Below are positions 8,015 through 16,994 of a stretch of DNA of 64,000 bases, piece after piece. Within the stretch, counting starts at the first letter, position 1; each line of letters opens with the position of its first letter. A program made the translations under genes and the position numbers. Below the pieces are notes generated by a model. The model saw only the letters and a list, made by a program, of their open reading frames with translations, did not search any database and was not told where the DNA came from. This DNA comes from Phycisphaerales bacterium Planc_01 (GTDB taxonomy: Bacteria > Planctomycetota > Phycisphaerae > Sedimentisphaerales > Anaerobacaceae). The DNA is taken from assembly GCA_001603075.1 (NCBI GenBank), contig LVBB01000069.1, positions 62,001 to 126,000 of the forward strand, read 5' to 3'.

Positions 8015-8491
8015 ATGGCAAGCGGAATTGTGGTTTACCATTCGAGAAGCGGCAATACGAAAGAGATGGCCGAGGCCATCGCCGGTGCGATGATCGCCTC
8101 GGCGGTGCCGACGGAGTGCAAATCCGTCGAGAACGTCCATCCCGACGATCTGCCACGCTATGACGCGATCGTCATCGGATCCCCCTGCTACTATGGCCAG
8201 ATGGCGGCATCGATCAAGCAGCTCATCGACGACCTTGTCGGAAGGCACGGGCAGCTCAACGGCAAAGTCGGGGCGGCCTTTGCCAGTTCGGCCAACGTCG
8301 GAGGCGGCAGCGAGACCACGATCATGGGGATCATCGAGGCCATGCTGATCGCCGGCATGATCGTTCAGGGCGACCCACAGGGGGCCCACTACGGCCCGCT
8401 GTCCATCGGCCGTGCAGACGACAGGGTCAAACAGCAGTGCGAGCGTCGAGGCCAGAGGGTCGCCGAATTGGCCAAACGGCTTTTTCCCTGA
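8015..8491 (+). CDS. Flavodoxin-like FMN protein (WrbA/NAD(P)H dehydrogenase type)
   Basis: The 158-residue product opens with a GIVVYHSRSGNTKEMAEAIA segment, the FMN phosphate-binding loop of flavodoxins. It has a second flavin-contact loop, IGSPCYYGQM, and an ASSANVGGGSE loop typical of the WrbA/flavodoxin-fold quinone reductase group. It ends near residue 158, which is flavodoxin-sized. AGAAAGGA at 8001..8008 favours the second of two ATGs (8015 rather than 8009). It follows the HPr-like gene by about 40 bases and is probably in its operon. A cytosolic electron-transfer or quinone-reducing role is the expected one. Confidence 0.88.
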   Translation: MASGIVVYHSRSGNTKEMAEAIAGAMIASAVPTECKSVENVHPDDLPRYDAIVIGSPCYYGQMAASIKQLIDDLVGRHGQLNGKVGAAFASSANVGGGSETTIMGIIEAMLIAGMIVQGDPQGAHYGPLSIGRADDRVKQQCERRGQRVAELAKRLFP

Positions 8492-8545
8492 TGCCCCCCG
8501 GACTGTGCCCAATGCCGTTTTTTTGGGCGAGGAGGCCATTTTTCT

Positions 8546-8574
8546 TTGACAATCGGCCGCAAGCTCATTAGATT
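8546..8574 (+). promoter_or_regulatory. Candidate promoter of the histone-like gene
   Basis: A consensus TTGACA (8546..8551) is followed after 17 bases by TAGATT (8569..8574). The predicted start near 8581 gives a leader of about 30 bases before the ATG at 8613. Confidence 0.55.
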
Positions 8575-8612
8575 CTTGCCAACCTCAACCCAATCATTGG
8601 AGGATCACATAG

Positions 8613-8786
8613 ATGCAGGAATATGAAACGCTCAAGACGTTGGTTGCTGAAATCGAGATGGACGTCGACAAGGCGCAAGGCGGAAACAAGGCGGCCGGCA
8701 CACGCGTCCGCAAGCAGATGCAGATGATCAAGCAGGCGGCTCAGGAAGTCCGCAATCGGGTCCTGGAGATCCGCTCTACGGACTGA
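8613..8786 (+). CDS. Histone H1-like small basic protein
   Basis: The 57-residue protein reads MQEYETLKTLVAEIEMDVDK, then GGNKAAGTRVRKQMQ and a helical tail ending EIRSTD. The NKAAGTRVRK segment flanked by two helices is the signature of the short histone H1-like proteins annotated in Bacteroidetes, Chlamydiae and planctomycetes, which bind DNA non-specifically. GGAGGA lies eight bases before the ATG, and a strong TTGACA promoter lies just upstream, so this is probably a single highly expressed gene. The family is recognised by sequence pattern only. Confidence 0.85.
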   Translation: MQEYETLKTLVAEIEMDVDKAQGGNKAAGTRVRKQMQMIKQAAQEVRNRVLEIRSTD

Positions 8787-8920
8787 AAACGCCAAGTCGC
8801 TGCGACCGCAAAGTCAACGTAAAGACTTTCAAAGAAAACACTTACGACCGAAGCGTCGTCCGCTGTAGATGATTCTCAGCCACGCATCGGGTCGCTGTCC
8901 CCGCCAAATCGAGGTCCACG

Positions 8921-9400
8921 ATGCCGCCGTCTCTACTTTTCGATCTGTCTGAACTCGACCTCGCCGGCCAGCCGGTATTCGACAAGGAAGCGGTCTGTCG
9001 CGTCAACCCCCAGCAGTACGAGATGCAGCACCTCGACGGCATCCTATGGTACGACAAGGCCAGGAATTGCATCCTTGGCTACAAGGATGTTACGCGCAAC
9101 GAGTTCTGGGTCCGGGGTCACATCCCGGGCCGGCCCCTGATGCCCGGCGTGATCCAGATCGAAGCGGCGGCCCAGTTGCTCAGCTTCTTTGTCAAGCAAA
9201 TATACCAGGAGGAGGGATTTGTGGGCTTCGGCGGGATCGACCGGGCCAAGTTCCGCGCCACCATTGAGCCGGGCTGCCGACTCTACCTGCTCGGCCACAT
9301 CACGTCCGCCCGGCCGGGCCGCAAGTACGTCTGCGACGTCCAGGGCGTGGTTGGAGAGACGCTGGCCTTTGAGGCGACCATCTCCGGGCTGAAGGTCTGA
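8921..9400 (+). CDS. FabZ-like (3R)-hydroxyacyl-ACP dehydratase, hotdog fold
   Basis: The 159-residue product contains FWVRGHIPGRPLMPGVIQIE followed by AAAQL. This is the FabZ active-site strand and central hot-dog helix, with the catalytic His of GHIPG and the catalytic Glu of the IEAAAQ segment. FabZ dehydrates 3-hydroxyacyl-ACP in fatty-acid elongation. The N-terminal 40 residues are longer than in minimal FabZ and the gene is not beside other fab genes, so it may be a paralogue acting on a specialised acyl chain. GAGGT precedes the ATG. Confidence 0.82.
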   Translation: MPPSLLFDLSELDLAGQPVFDKEAVCRVNPQQYEMQHLDGILWYDKARNCILGYKDVTRNEFWVRGHIPGRPLMPGVIQIEAAAQLLSFFVKQIYQEEGFVGFGGIDRAKFRATIEPGCRLYLLGHITSARPGRKYVCDVQGVVGETLAFEATISGLKV

Positions 9401-9766
9401 CCCCAGCCTGCCTCTCAGACGACAGATCTCGATTCCGCTCCGCCAGCGCAATTGACCTCAGACCGCGAATCTGATAGAAAAGGGGAAGGCCGCGAGGAGT
9501 TGTTCTGAAACCAGATGCGGTTTCGAGGTCGTAGAGGATGCCTCTGCCATTCACCCTGAATGTTGCGGGCAGCCCCGGTCGGCTGGAGGCCATATCTGAT
9601 GGGTTCTGCTCCGCAGACGTCAGAATCGGACGCAGGTTGTGGGAGTTCCTCATCTGATGGACATTCCTGACCCAACGGAATCCTCGACGCGTTGCCAGGA
9701 CGAGCGTTCCCGGCGTGGGACCGAGAGCGAATCACAGAGTTCATTCTTTCGGAAGGAGGATGCGTC
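9401..9766 (+). other. Gene-free leader region upstream of the LamG/discoidin gene
   Basis: This 366-base stretch shows no credible ORF on either strand. It holds the promoter at 9452..9480, followed by an unusually long predicted 5' leader of about 280 bases and the strong ribosome site GGAAGGAGGA at 9751..9760. I recognise no riboswitch class in it. Confidence 0.5.
9452..9480 (+). promoter_or_regulatory. Candidate promoter of the LamG/discoidin gene
   Basis: TTGACC (9452..9457) is followed after 17 bases by TAGAAA (9475..9480). The -10 shares its TAGA start with those before the histone-like gene and hisH. Confidence 0.45.
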
Positions 9767-12025
9767 ATGTTCAAGCGATCACTTCTTGTGCTTGTCGTGT
9801 TTCTGATCGTGATTCCCGCCGGACCAACGCCAGCCATCCCCGAAGATATCGTCTTGTACTGGCCGTTCAATGAAGGCGGGGGAACCGTCGTCAAAGACCG
9901 GAGCGGAAATGACAACAATGGGGGCATCGAAGGCGGCGCCCTCTGGGTTCCCGGCGTCATCGGTACGGCGTTGCAGTTCAACGGCTCCGACGCACTGGTC
10001 AGGGGTCCACACATCCCCTTCAACAGTCGGAGTTTCACACACGCCCTGTGGGTCAATCCGTTCCTGCTGGCGGGCGATCAGTCTGTCTTTTCCCAATACC
10101 AGGCCAGCAGTGCCAACCAGGGTCTGCACTACCGGATCTCGGGGGCCGGAGGTGTTCGCATGGGGTTCTATTCCAATGACCTTGATCTGCCGGCAGGAAC
10201 GGTGCAAGCGGGCACTTGGTATCACCTCACGTTCTGGTATGACTTCGAGAGTCAGAACCGCAGGGTTTATATCAACGGCGAACTGGCGGGCGAGGGCACG
10301 GCGGCTCCCTATCTCGGCACGGCAGGTGACACGCTCGTCGGCACGTTCTGGAGGCCGGATCGTGCGGATCGTGTGCCGGAGTGGTTCAACGGAACGATCG
10401 ACGACGTCCAGGTCTACGGGCGGGCACTGGCCGACGAGGAGATTCAGGGGATCATGCTCGGTCTGGCAGACCCCGATCTTGCGTACGACCCCACTCCCGC
10501 AGATGAAGCCGTTGACGTGCCCCGCGATACCGCGATGAGCTGGGTGGCAGGCCGGTCGGCGGCGACGCACGACGTGTACTTCGGGACGTCTTTCGATGAC
10601 GTCAACGATGCGACCCGCGCCGATCCGAGAGGCGTTCTCATCAGCCAGAGCCAAACGGAGACCAGCTACGATCCCGCTGGTCCACTGGATTTTGGCACGA
10701 CCTATTATTGGCGAATCGACGAAATCAGCGCCGCACCGGACAATACGATTCACCAGGGCGACGTCTGGAGCTTCACCGCCGAGCCGTTTGCCTATCCGGT
10801 GACCAACATCATTGCCACCAGCAATGGGGTTTCGGACGAGGTCTCCTCGCCACAGCGCACCGTCGATGGATCCGGCCTCGACGCGGACGATCGGCACTCG
10901 GTCGACCATGCCGACATGTGGCTGGCCGACCCGCCGGACGGCGAGCCCCTCTTCATTCAGTACGAGTTCGACCGTCTCTACAAGCTCCACGAGATGGTTG
11001 TGTGGAACTACAATGTTGAGTTTGAGTTGTTGTTGGGCCTCGGTCTCAAGGAAGTGACGGTCACGTATTCGGAAGATGGGAGCGACTGGACCCTGCTGGG
11101 CGATGTGCAACTGAACCAGGCCACAGCCAGGACGGATTATGCGGCCAATACGACGATCGATTTCGAGGGCCTGGCCGCCAGGTTCGTTCGTCTGACTGTC
11201 AACAGTGCCTGGGGCGGAATGGCACAGTACGGCTTGAGCGAGGTCCGCTTCCTGTACATCCCTGCACAGGCTCGCGATCCGCAGCCGGCCGACGGCGCGG
11301 CAAGTGTCGGTGTGACCAGCACGCTGGCCTGGAGAGCCGGTCGCGACGCCGTCTCGCACGAGGTGTACTTCGGCGCCGATCCCGAGACGCTTGCACCGGC
11401 CGCGACCGTTGCCGGTACCAGCTATGCCCCCAGCGCGCTGAACCTCGCCACGACGTACTACTGGCAGATCAACGCGGTGCAGGAGACCGAGTCGTGGGAA
11501 GGCGCTGTCTGGAGCTTCACGACGCAGGAGTATCTGGTCGTCGATGACTTCGAAAGCTACACCGATGACATAGACGCCGGGGAGACCATCTTTGACACAT
11601 GGCTCGACGGCTGGGTCAACAACACCGGCTCGACCGTCGGCCATCTGAACAGCCCCTTTGCCGAGCGGACGATCGTCCACAGCGGTCGTCAATCCATGCC
11701 GTTGTCCTACGACAACACCAGCGTGGCCACCTCGGAGGCCGACTACGCGCTGGACCAGGACTGGTCGCTGCACGGCATTCGGAGCCTGTCGCTGTATTTC
11801 CACGGCGCCGAGGGCAACACAGGCCAACTGTACGTCAAGATCAACGAGACCAAGATCGCCTACGACGGTCCAGCCGACGATCTCACCCAGCCGTCCTGGC
11901 ACTTGTGGAGCATTGACCTGTCCGAAGTCGGTAACGTCAGTAGCGTTCGCTCGCTGACGATCGGCGTCGAGGGTGCTGGAGTCAAAGGTTTGGTGTATCT
12001 CGACGACATCCGCCTGTACCCTTAG
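9767..12025 (+). CDS. Secreted multidomain glycan-binding protein (LamG, Fn3-like, discoidin)
   Basis: The 752-residue product begins with a signal peptide (MFKRSLLVLVVFLIVIPAG). A LamG/concanavalin-A-like domain follows (about residues 25-225; YWPFNEGGGT, then DRSGNDNNG, ending in TIDDVQVYGRAL). Next come two Fn3-like modules beginning DPTPADEAVDVP and DPQPADGAASVGV, each with a TTYYWRI or TTYYWQI strand. Between them sits an F5/8-type discoidin-like domain (WLADPPDGEPLFIQYEF to RFVRLTVN). The C-terminal 170 residues start VVDDFESYTD and end VYLDDIRLYP, a jelly-roll seen in Phycisphaerae surface proteins. No catalytic motif is evident, so adhesion to or sensing of polysaccharide is the best guess. 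Confidence 0.85.
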   Translation: MFKRSLLVLVVFLIVIPAGPTPAIPEDIVLYWPFNEGGGTVVKDRSGNDNNGGIEGGALWVPGVIGTALQFNGSDALVRGPHIPFNSRSFTHALWVNPFLLAGDQSVFSQYQASSANQGLHYRISGAGGVRMGFYSNDLDLPAGTVQAGTWYHLTFWYDFESQNRRVYINGELAGEGTAAPYLGTAGDTLVGTFWRPDRADRVPEWFNGTIDDVQVYGRALADEEIQGIMLGLADPDLAYDPTPADEAVDVPRDTAMSWVAGRSAATHDVYFGTSFDDVNDATRADPRGVLISQSQTETSYDPAGPLDFGTTYYWRIDEISAAPDNTIHQGDVWSFTAEPFAYPVTNIIATSNGVSDEVSSPQRTVDGSGLDADDRHSVDHADMWLADPPDGEPLFIQYEFDRLYKLHEMVVWNYNVEFELLLGLGLKEVTVTYSEDGSDWTLLGDVQLNQATARTDYAANTTIDFEGLAARFVRLTVNSAWGGMAQYGLSEVRFLYIPAQARDPQPADGAASVGVTSTLAWRAGRDAVSHEVYFGADPETLAPAATVAGTSYAPSALNLATTYYWQINAVQETESWEGAVWSFTTQEYLVVDDFESYTDDIDAGETIFDTWLDGWVNNTGSTVGHLNSPFAERTIVHSGRQSMPLSYDNTSVATSEADYALDQDWSLHGIRSLSLYFHGAEGNTGQLYVKINETKIAYDGPADDLTQPSWHLWSIDLSEVGNVSSVRSLTIGVEGAGVKGLVYLDDIRLYP

Positions 12026-12114
12026 GTCATCGAACGGGCGTCCTGCAACACCACCGGTCCGGACGATGGTCAAGAGCGCGGGGCCCTGCCTCACACGGGG
12101 TGTGCCGTATGCCA

Positions 12115-12145
12115 AAGGGCCTGCCATATCCCAGCGCAGGCCCTT
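12115..12145 (+). terminator. Stem-loop after the LamG/discoidin gene
   Basis: AAGGGCCTGC and GCAGGCCCTT form a perfect ten-base-pair stem with an 11-base loop, about 90 bases after the stop. The following sequence is only moderately T-rich, so it may be a weak terminator or an RNA-stabilising hairpin. Confidence 0.55.
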
Positions 12146-12224
12146 CTATCCTTGTGCCGTGACGCGTCCGAGACAACGATATGCGATATCACCGGCTCCG
12201 CACCCCCAGACGCAAAACACCCAT

Positions 12225-12299
12225 TAGCCCCAAGGGGATTCGAACCCCTGTCGCCGGGTTGAAAACCCGGTGTCCTAGACCTGCCTAGACGATGGGGCC
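12225..12299 (-). tRNA. tRNA-Glu (anticodon UUC)
   Basis: The minus strand folds into a 75-base cloverleaf. The acceptor stem is GGCCCCA with TGGGGCT, the anticodon arm is CCGGG-TTTTCAA-CCCGG with anticodon TTC, and the T arm is AGGGG-TTCGAAT-CCCCT. The discriminator base is A, and the 3' CCA is not encoded. It lies just upstream of the small ferredoxin gene's stop, with both on the minus strand. Confidence 0.95.
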
Positions 12300-12306
12300 A
12301 GCCGTG

Positions 12307-12477
12307 TTACATGCTTATGGCTTCAACGGGGCACGCGTCAATACAAGCCCCGCAATCGATGCAGGAATCCGCGTCAACGACTGCTTTGCCGCCCGCCATG
12401 CTGATGGCGTTGCTGGGGCATTCTTCCACACAGGACTCACAACCGGTGCATTTCGCTTTGTCCACTTCTGCCGGCAT
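12307..12477 (-). CDS. Small 2[4Fe-4S] ferredoxin
   Basis: The 56-residue protein has two Cys clusters, [12 protein letters not shown] and [12 protein letters not shown], each fitting CX2CX2CX3CP. These bind two [4Fe-4S] clusters in the clostridial-type ferredoxin fold. Such proteins are low-potential cytosolic electron carriers, typical of anaerobes. The start is an ATG with AAAGGG about eight bases upstream; a second ATG four bases earlier is out of frame. The gene is complete. Its presence supports an anaerobic or facultative lifestyle. Confidence 0.95.
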   Translation of the reverse strand: MPAEVDKAKCTGCESCVEECPSNAISMAGGKAVVDADSCIDCGACIDACPVEAISM

Positions 12478-12740
12478 GCATCTACCCTTTCAAATAGGAG
12501 CTATGAATCTATTGAGAAAGCACGGGATCATACCGCATTGCTCAAGCGATTACAAACGAAAATCTCCGCCAAAAAATCGACCGCGGATGGGCTGGCGACC
12601 CCGGAACGCACTGCGTCGGTTTGCCGGGTCCGGCGGGGACTGATCTACGGAACTACGCTGAGAGGTCGTGGAGGGTTCTTGCCACAGGCCCCGCCTTGGG
12701 TCCCCGTGGAGCGCTGCGCAATGGGAAGACGTCTGAGCGA

Positions 12741-15188
12741 TCAGTGGGACGGCGCCGGCAGCCCCGGGGACCATCCCGATCCGAGCGAGATTCGGGGCCT
12801 GCGGGACTCGCGCACGGCTGCGGCCATCGCCCTGACCAGATCGCTCGGGTCCGACTGGGCCATCCAGTCCAGGACCCTGTCGAATTCGTCGCCCTGAGTG
12901 GCGCCCAGAAGGTAGATCGCCATCATACGGACGGGCCACTGGCGACGATTGAGGTTCTTGCCTGCAGCCGCCGTCAGATCGGAATCGAGCGGCATCGAGA
13001 GAAGGTCCGCCATCGCATTGACCTTGACGGCCCAGTCGCTCTCGTTGGGGCTCAGCAGCAGCCCCGACTCCTCCAAGAGCGCCGACCGCAGCAGATTGGG
13101 CAGCCACGCCGCATACCGATAAGGGTAGAGCGTACCGTGCTGGGCCATTACGTGCTGTTCCTTCAACAGACCGGTGAACAACTGGGACGTGCGGATCTTC
13201 TGGGTCTCCAGACCCGAAGACAGAGAGTCGATTCGACTGCGAACGTAGGCAGCGGTGACGTCGATCTTCGGACGCCGAACCAGAAGAGTCACCGGTTCCA
13301 GACCGCCGATGTTGCTGCGTACCCGACCGTCCGGAGCCGTCACCGGGTCCAGATAGAGTGTGAACTCGATGTCGAGGTTCGCCTGAGGATGCTCCAGCAG
13401 GATTCGTTGAAGCGCTCCGACGGACAGACGCACCGAAGCGTTCAGGCTGCGGCCCGGCGGCACCGTCAGAGCGGTGCGGATCGCCTGAGCGACGAGGGCG
13501 GGAATTTGTCTTTGGATGTCACCACCGACACGGGCGTCCACGCGAATCTGGCCGGTAAACAGGCCATGCTCCGTCACCACGAGAGGTTCGACGCCTTTGT
13601 TGACGATCGCCACGGTGGCCTCGATGTCCGTGCCGTAGGACAATTCGCTGCCGTGGACATTGAACTGCGCCTCGATCCTGCCGGCGGGCGGCAGGAACGA
13701 CGGAACAACCGTCTGCCCGATGTTCTGCTGGAGATAGGTGGTCATCGCGACCGGATCGACGGGCGGGACATACCGACCTTCGATGGTCGTGAGCATCTCT
13801 CTGGCCCGTTCGGCAGCGAGCGATCCGGGGTCCTTTGCGATCGCCGATCGGAGCGTCGAAACCGCACCGGCCCTGTCCCGTTCGACCAGTTGAACCTGGG
13901 CCTGTACGAGATCGGCGATTTGGTTTCGTTCGATCGATTGCAGCACGGGTTTGGCCCATTCCAGTTGGCCGTTCATACTCAGTGCATAGGCCAGCAGCGC
14001 CCCGGCCGCGGGGCTGGCCGGCTCGGCCGAATAGCTCTTGTTGGCCCAGTCCAGGGCCTTGACGGGATTCGGATCGCCGAAACAGTAGTACCAGGCAAGG
14101 TCCCTGGCAGCCAGCGGCCGTGCGAGTATGACACCGCCGGACTGACCGGGCCCCAGCGTAAGTACCCGCTCGGCGGTCTGTTCGATCTGGGCGAACAGCC
14201 GTCGGGCCTCCTGCTCGTTTCCCATCCGGGCGGCCGCCCTTGCGGCAGTGGCTTCCAACACGATATCGAACTGTCCCTGCCGCCGTACGCTCTCGGCGAT
14301 CTGGAGGCAGACGCCCCGGCCGCCTTCGGTGTTGTAGCAGGCCGTCGCCCAAGGCAGGTAGATGTCGGGCGGCAGCGGCTCGCTGGGGAACAGGTGTCGG
14401 AACAGTTCGGCACTGTATCGATGCGCCTCGGCAGCCAGTTCATGGAGCCCGAGCCGGCCCGCATACAGCGCGAAGTTCCGGACCGCTTCGATATCGAGGG
14501 GCTTCTCGCGGAAGGTCAGCCGGAGGTGTTCGAGGTAGGCGGCCGGACCGATCTCGTTCGGTGCCACTTCCGCCAGCTTCGCGAATGCGGTGGCGTTGTA
14601 CTTATTGCTGTTGTACGCCTGGACAAAGTAGAACCGGGCTCGTTGCACGTCGCCCTTCTGCTGCATGATCAGACCGAGGGCTGTCGCCAGTTCCGAATCG
14701 ACCGCTGCGTTCTTGTTGCCGATCCGGCGGACCAGCTCTTCCAGGAGCTTCTCCCGAGCCTCCTGACTGCTCTGACGACCCAGTAGATATCGAATTGCAT
14801 CGGCCACAACCGCACGGTCCGCCCGTTCGCTCACATAGTCCTGCAATGCCGCCAACACCTGAGCCGAGTAGTCCTTGGCGGTCGATCGCGTCGCCAGCCT
14901 CAGCAACAGCGGCTCAACGTCCCTGGCCTGAGGGTCCAGCCACTTGGCGGCGATCAGCAGAACGACGCCCTGATCGATCGCGGGCTGGCCGAGATTCTCA
15001 TCGTGCATCCGCTCTCGGGCGATCTGCACGAATCGCTCTGCCGCCGATGGGGACTGAAGCCTGTCGAACGCGTCGGCCTGGCGCACCGCCGTCGGAGCGA
15101 CGGTCTGCCACGGCGTCGTCTGCGCGCACAGACTCGCCGCGAACAGAGCCACGCTGAGCAGCGCCACGATCGACTTGTCCCTGAGCAT
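12741..15188 (-). CDS. Exported TPR-repeat protein of unknown function
   Basis: The 815-residue product starts with AAGGAG six bases before the ATG and a signal peptide (MLRDKSIVALLSVALFAASLCAQ). About residues 40-480 are helical, with repeat pairs of the tetratricopeptide type: ATALGLIMQQKGDVQRARFY, ALLAYALSMNGQLEWAKPVL and similar. From about residue 500 the composition changes to beta-rich segments (IEATVAIVNKGVEPLVVTEH, NLDIEFTLYLDP) and then helices again. I know no family that gives its function. It lies 3' of rodA and murJ in the same orientation, so it may serve the envelope, but this is positional inference. Confidence 0.75.
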   Translation of the reverse strand: MLRDKSIVALLSVALFAASLCAQTTPWQTVAPTAVRQADAFDRLQSPSAAERFVQIARERMHDENLGQPAIDQGVVLLIAAKWLDPQARDVEPLLLRLATRSTAKDYSAQVLAALQDYVSERADRAVVADAIRYLLGRQSSQEAREKLLEELVRRIGNKNAAVDSELATALGLIMQQKGDVQRARFYFVQAYNSNKYNATAFAKLAEVAPNEIGPAAYLEHLRLTFREKPLDIEAVRNFALYAGRLGLHELAAEAHRYSAELFRHLFPSEPLPPDIYLPWATACYNTEGGRGVCLQIAESVRRQGQFDIVLEATAARAAARMGNEQEARRLFAQIEQTAERVLTLGPGQSGGVILARPLAARDLAWYYCFGDPNPVKALDWANKSYSAEPASPAAGALLAYALSMNGQLEWAKPVLQSIERNQIADLVQAQVQLVERDRAGAVSTLRSAIAKDPGSLAAERAREMLTTIEGRYVPPVDPVAMTTYLQQNIGQTVVPSFLPPAGRIEAQFNVHGSELSYGTDIEATVAIVNKGVEPLVVTEHGLFTGQIRVDARVGGDIQRQIPALVAQAIRTALTVPPGRSLNASVRLSVGALQRILLEHPQANLDIEFTLYLDPVTAPDGRVRSNIGGLEPVTLLVRRPKIDVTAAYVRSRIDSLSSGLETQKIRTSQLFTGLLKEQHVMAQHGTLYPYRYAAWLPNLLRSALLEESGLLLSPNESDWAVKVNAMADLLSMPLDSDLTAAAGKNLNRRQWPVRMMAIYLLGATQGDEFDRVLDWMAQSDPSDLVRAMAAAVRESRRPRISLGSGWSPGLPAPSH

Positions 15189-15374
15189 TCACTTCTCCTT
15201 GAAGGCATGGAACGGGCCTTGCCTCAACAGGGTATTTCGGGCGATGGCGGCATCGGCTTTAGATGTTATCGCCACAAGGCCGGACGATTTCTGCGCATTT
15301 TCGACAGATAGGAGTCCGATAAGTTCCGCACGAGAGCATTCTCCATTCGGGGACGAGCGGTCGGCCGCCGTCCA

Positions 15375-16958
15375 TCAGCCTTTCGGCCGATGGCCCCCGA
15401 ACAGTAGCGAGAGCATCTCGACGCGGCAGAGCCAGGCAACCAGCAGATAGGCGCCACCGGCAGTGGGAACGGCAACCAACAGTTGCATTGCCGCCCCGTG
15501 GTATCGCAGGGCGTGCAGCACCACCAACAGAACCGCCTCCATGCAGATCGTCGCCCCGATCGTCTCCAGGACGGCCCGCCTCATCCCCGCGCGGATTTCC
15601 GGACCGAATCGACGTCTCAGAATTGTCGCGAGGATCCCCACCTGGAGATAGGAGCAAATGGCCGTTGATGCGGCCAGCCCGCCGGCACCGAGGAACCAGA
15701 CCAGCGTCAGGTTCAGACAGACGTTGACCAGCACCGCGATAACGGCGCTCTTGGCCGGGACATCCGACTCCTGAAGCGAGTAGAACACACGCGTCAGGAC
15801 CTGCTGAGCAATGTATCCGCCGAGACCAAGGACGTAGAAGGCCAGGGTGAACGTGGTCCCGATGGTGTCGGCGGAGCTGAATTCCCCTCGCTCGAAAATC
15901 ATGCCGACCAGGGGCTCACCGACCAGCAGCAGGCCCACGGTGGCCGGCAGCGAGATGAACACGGAGCATCGCAGCCCTCGGGAGACGGTGCGGCACAACG
16001 AGGTGAAGTCCTTTCGGGCGGCGTCGGAACTGAGCACGGGGAAGATGGCCGTGGCCAGAGAGATTCCAAACACGCCGAGAGGGAATTGATAGAGCCGTTG
16101 TGCGTAGAACAGTTGCGAAACCGCCCCCTCCCACATCGGATACTCGATCCGGCGTCCGAAGAGCTCGAAGAAATGCCCTTTCTCTGCGGAGCCGGACAGC
16201 CACATCGCCACGAAGTTGTCGGCCAGCGTGTTAATCTGCGTGGCGGTCAAGCCCAGCACCATCGGCCCCATCAGCAGGAGCACCCGGCGAAACGCCGGTG
16301 ATCGGACGTCCCATGCCGGCCGAAGAGACACCCCGCACGACCGAAGCGGCGGGACGTGCATGGCCAGTTGAACGATTCCCGTCAACAGGACGGCTCCGGC
16401 CGCCAGAAAGACCTGCGTCCTGGCCGGCACCTTCAGTATCCACCCACCGAAGCACAACGCCGCGATCAGCAGCACATTCAAGACCACCGAGGCGGCCGCC
16501 GGGGCCGCGAAGTGTCTGTGGGTGTTCAGAATACCGCCCAGAATCGCCACCGTGCAGATCAGGGTCATATAGGGCAGCATGACGCCGGTGAGGTACAACT
16601 TCAGCCGGGTCGCTTCGTGATCCGAAAGCGCATACAGGATCCAGATCAAGGCCTCGCCGGCAACCACGATCGCCGTCAGAATGACGAACACCACGGTCGT
16701 CGCCGTCATGGCCAGACGGTCGGCCCGCTGTCGGTCCTTTTCCAGTTCCTGACTATAGATGGGGATCAGGGACGAGGAGGCGGCGCCCTCTCCGAAGAGC
16801 CGCCGCGCGAGATTGGGAATCATGAAGGCGATGACCCACCCGTCCATGACGCCGCTGGCGCCCAGGAAGAAGGCAAAGACCATGTCACGGACCATGCCGA
16901 GGACCCGGCTGACGACCGTCAGCACCACGATTTGCCGAAACCCTTTGATCAACTGCAT
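15375..16958 (-). CDS. murJ: MurJ (MviN) lipid II flippase
   Basis: The 527-residue integral membrane protein begins with GFRQIVVLTVVSRVLGMVRD and GASGVMDGWVIAFMIPNLAR, followed by RRLFGEGAASSSLIPIYSQE. These are the N-terminal signatures of MurJ in the MOP exporter superfamily. About 14 hydrophobic helices are visible. MurJ flips lipid-linked peptidoglycan precursor across the inner membrane. AAGGAGG abuts the ATG with no spacer, so a TTG two codons later (16952) may be the true start. It follows rodA by 36 bases, forming a two-gene peptidoglycan unit. Confidence 0.95.
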   Translation of the reverse strand: MQLIKGFRQIVVLTVVSRVLGMVRDMVFAFFLGASGVMDGWVIAFMIPNLARRLFGEGAASSSLIPIYSQELEKDRQRADRLAMTATTVVFVILTAIVVAGEALIWILYALSDHEATRLKLYLTGVMLPYMTLICTVAILGGILNTHRHFAAPAAASVVLNVLLIAALCFGGWILKVPARTQVFLAAGAVLLTGIVQLAMHVPPLRSCGVSLRPAWDVRSPAFRRVLLLMGPMVLGLTATQINTLADNFVAMWLSGSAEKGHFFELFGRRIEYPMWEGAVSQLFYAQRLYQFPLGVFGISLATAIFPVLSSDAARKDFTSLCRTVSRGLRCSVFISLPATVGLLLVGEPLVGMIFERGEFSSADTIGTTFTLAFYVLGLGGYIAQQVLTRVFYSLQESDVPAKSAVIAVLVNVCLNLTLVWFLGAGGLAASTAICSYLQVGILATILRRRFGPEIRAGMRRAVLETIGATICMEAVLLVVLHALRYHGAAMQLLVAVPTAGGAYLLVAWLCRVEMLSLLFGGHRPKG

Positions 16959-16994
16959 CCTCCTTGAATTGCAGGCCCCCTCAGAGTGGCCGGA

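Noticed and set aside
8507-8528. GCCCAA/TTGGGC hairpin after the flavodoxin gene as a terminator
   Set aside because: The T run is in the loop rather than after the stem, so it does not fit an intrinsic terminator.
9779-12127. 782-codon open frame antisense to the LamG/discoidin gene
   Set aside because: The plus-strand gene has a signal peptide, ribosome site and recognisable domains; the antisense product has none.
12621-14786. 721-codon frame on the plus strand opposite the TPR gene
   Set aside because: It has no start signal or family pattern and overlaps a gene with a signal peptide and TPR repeats.
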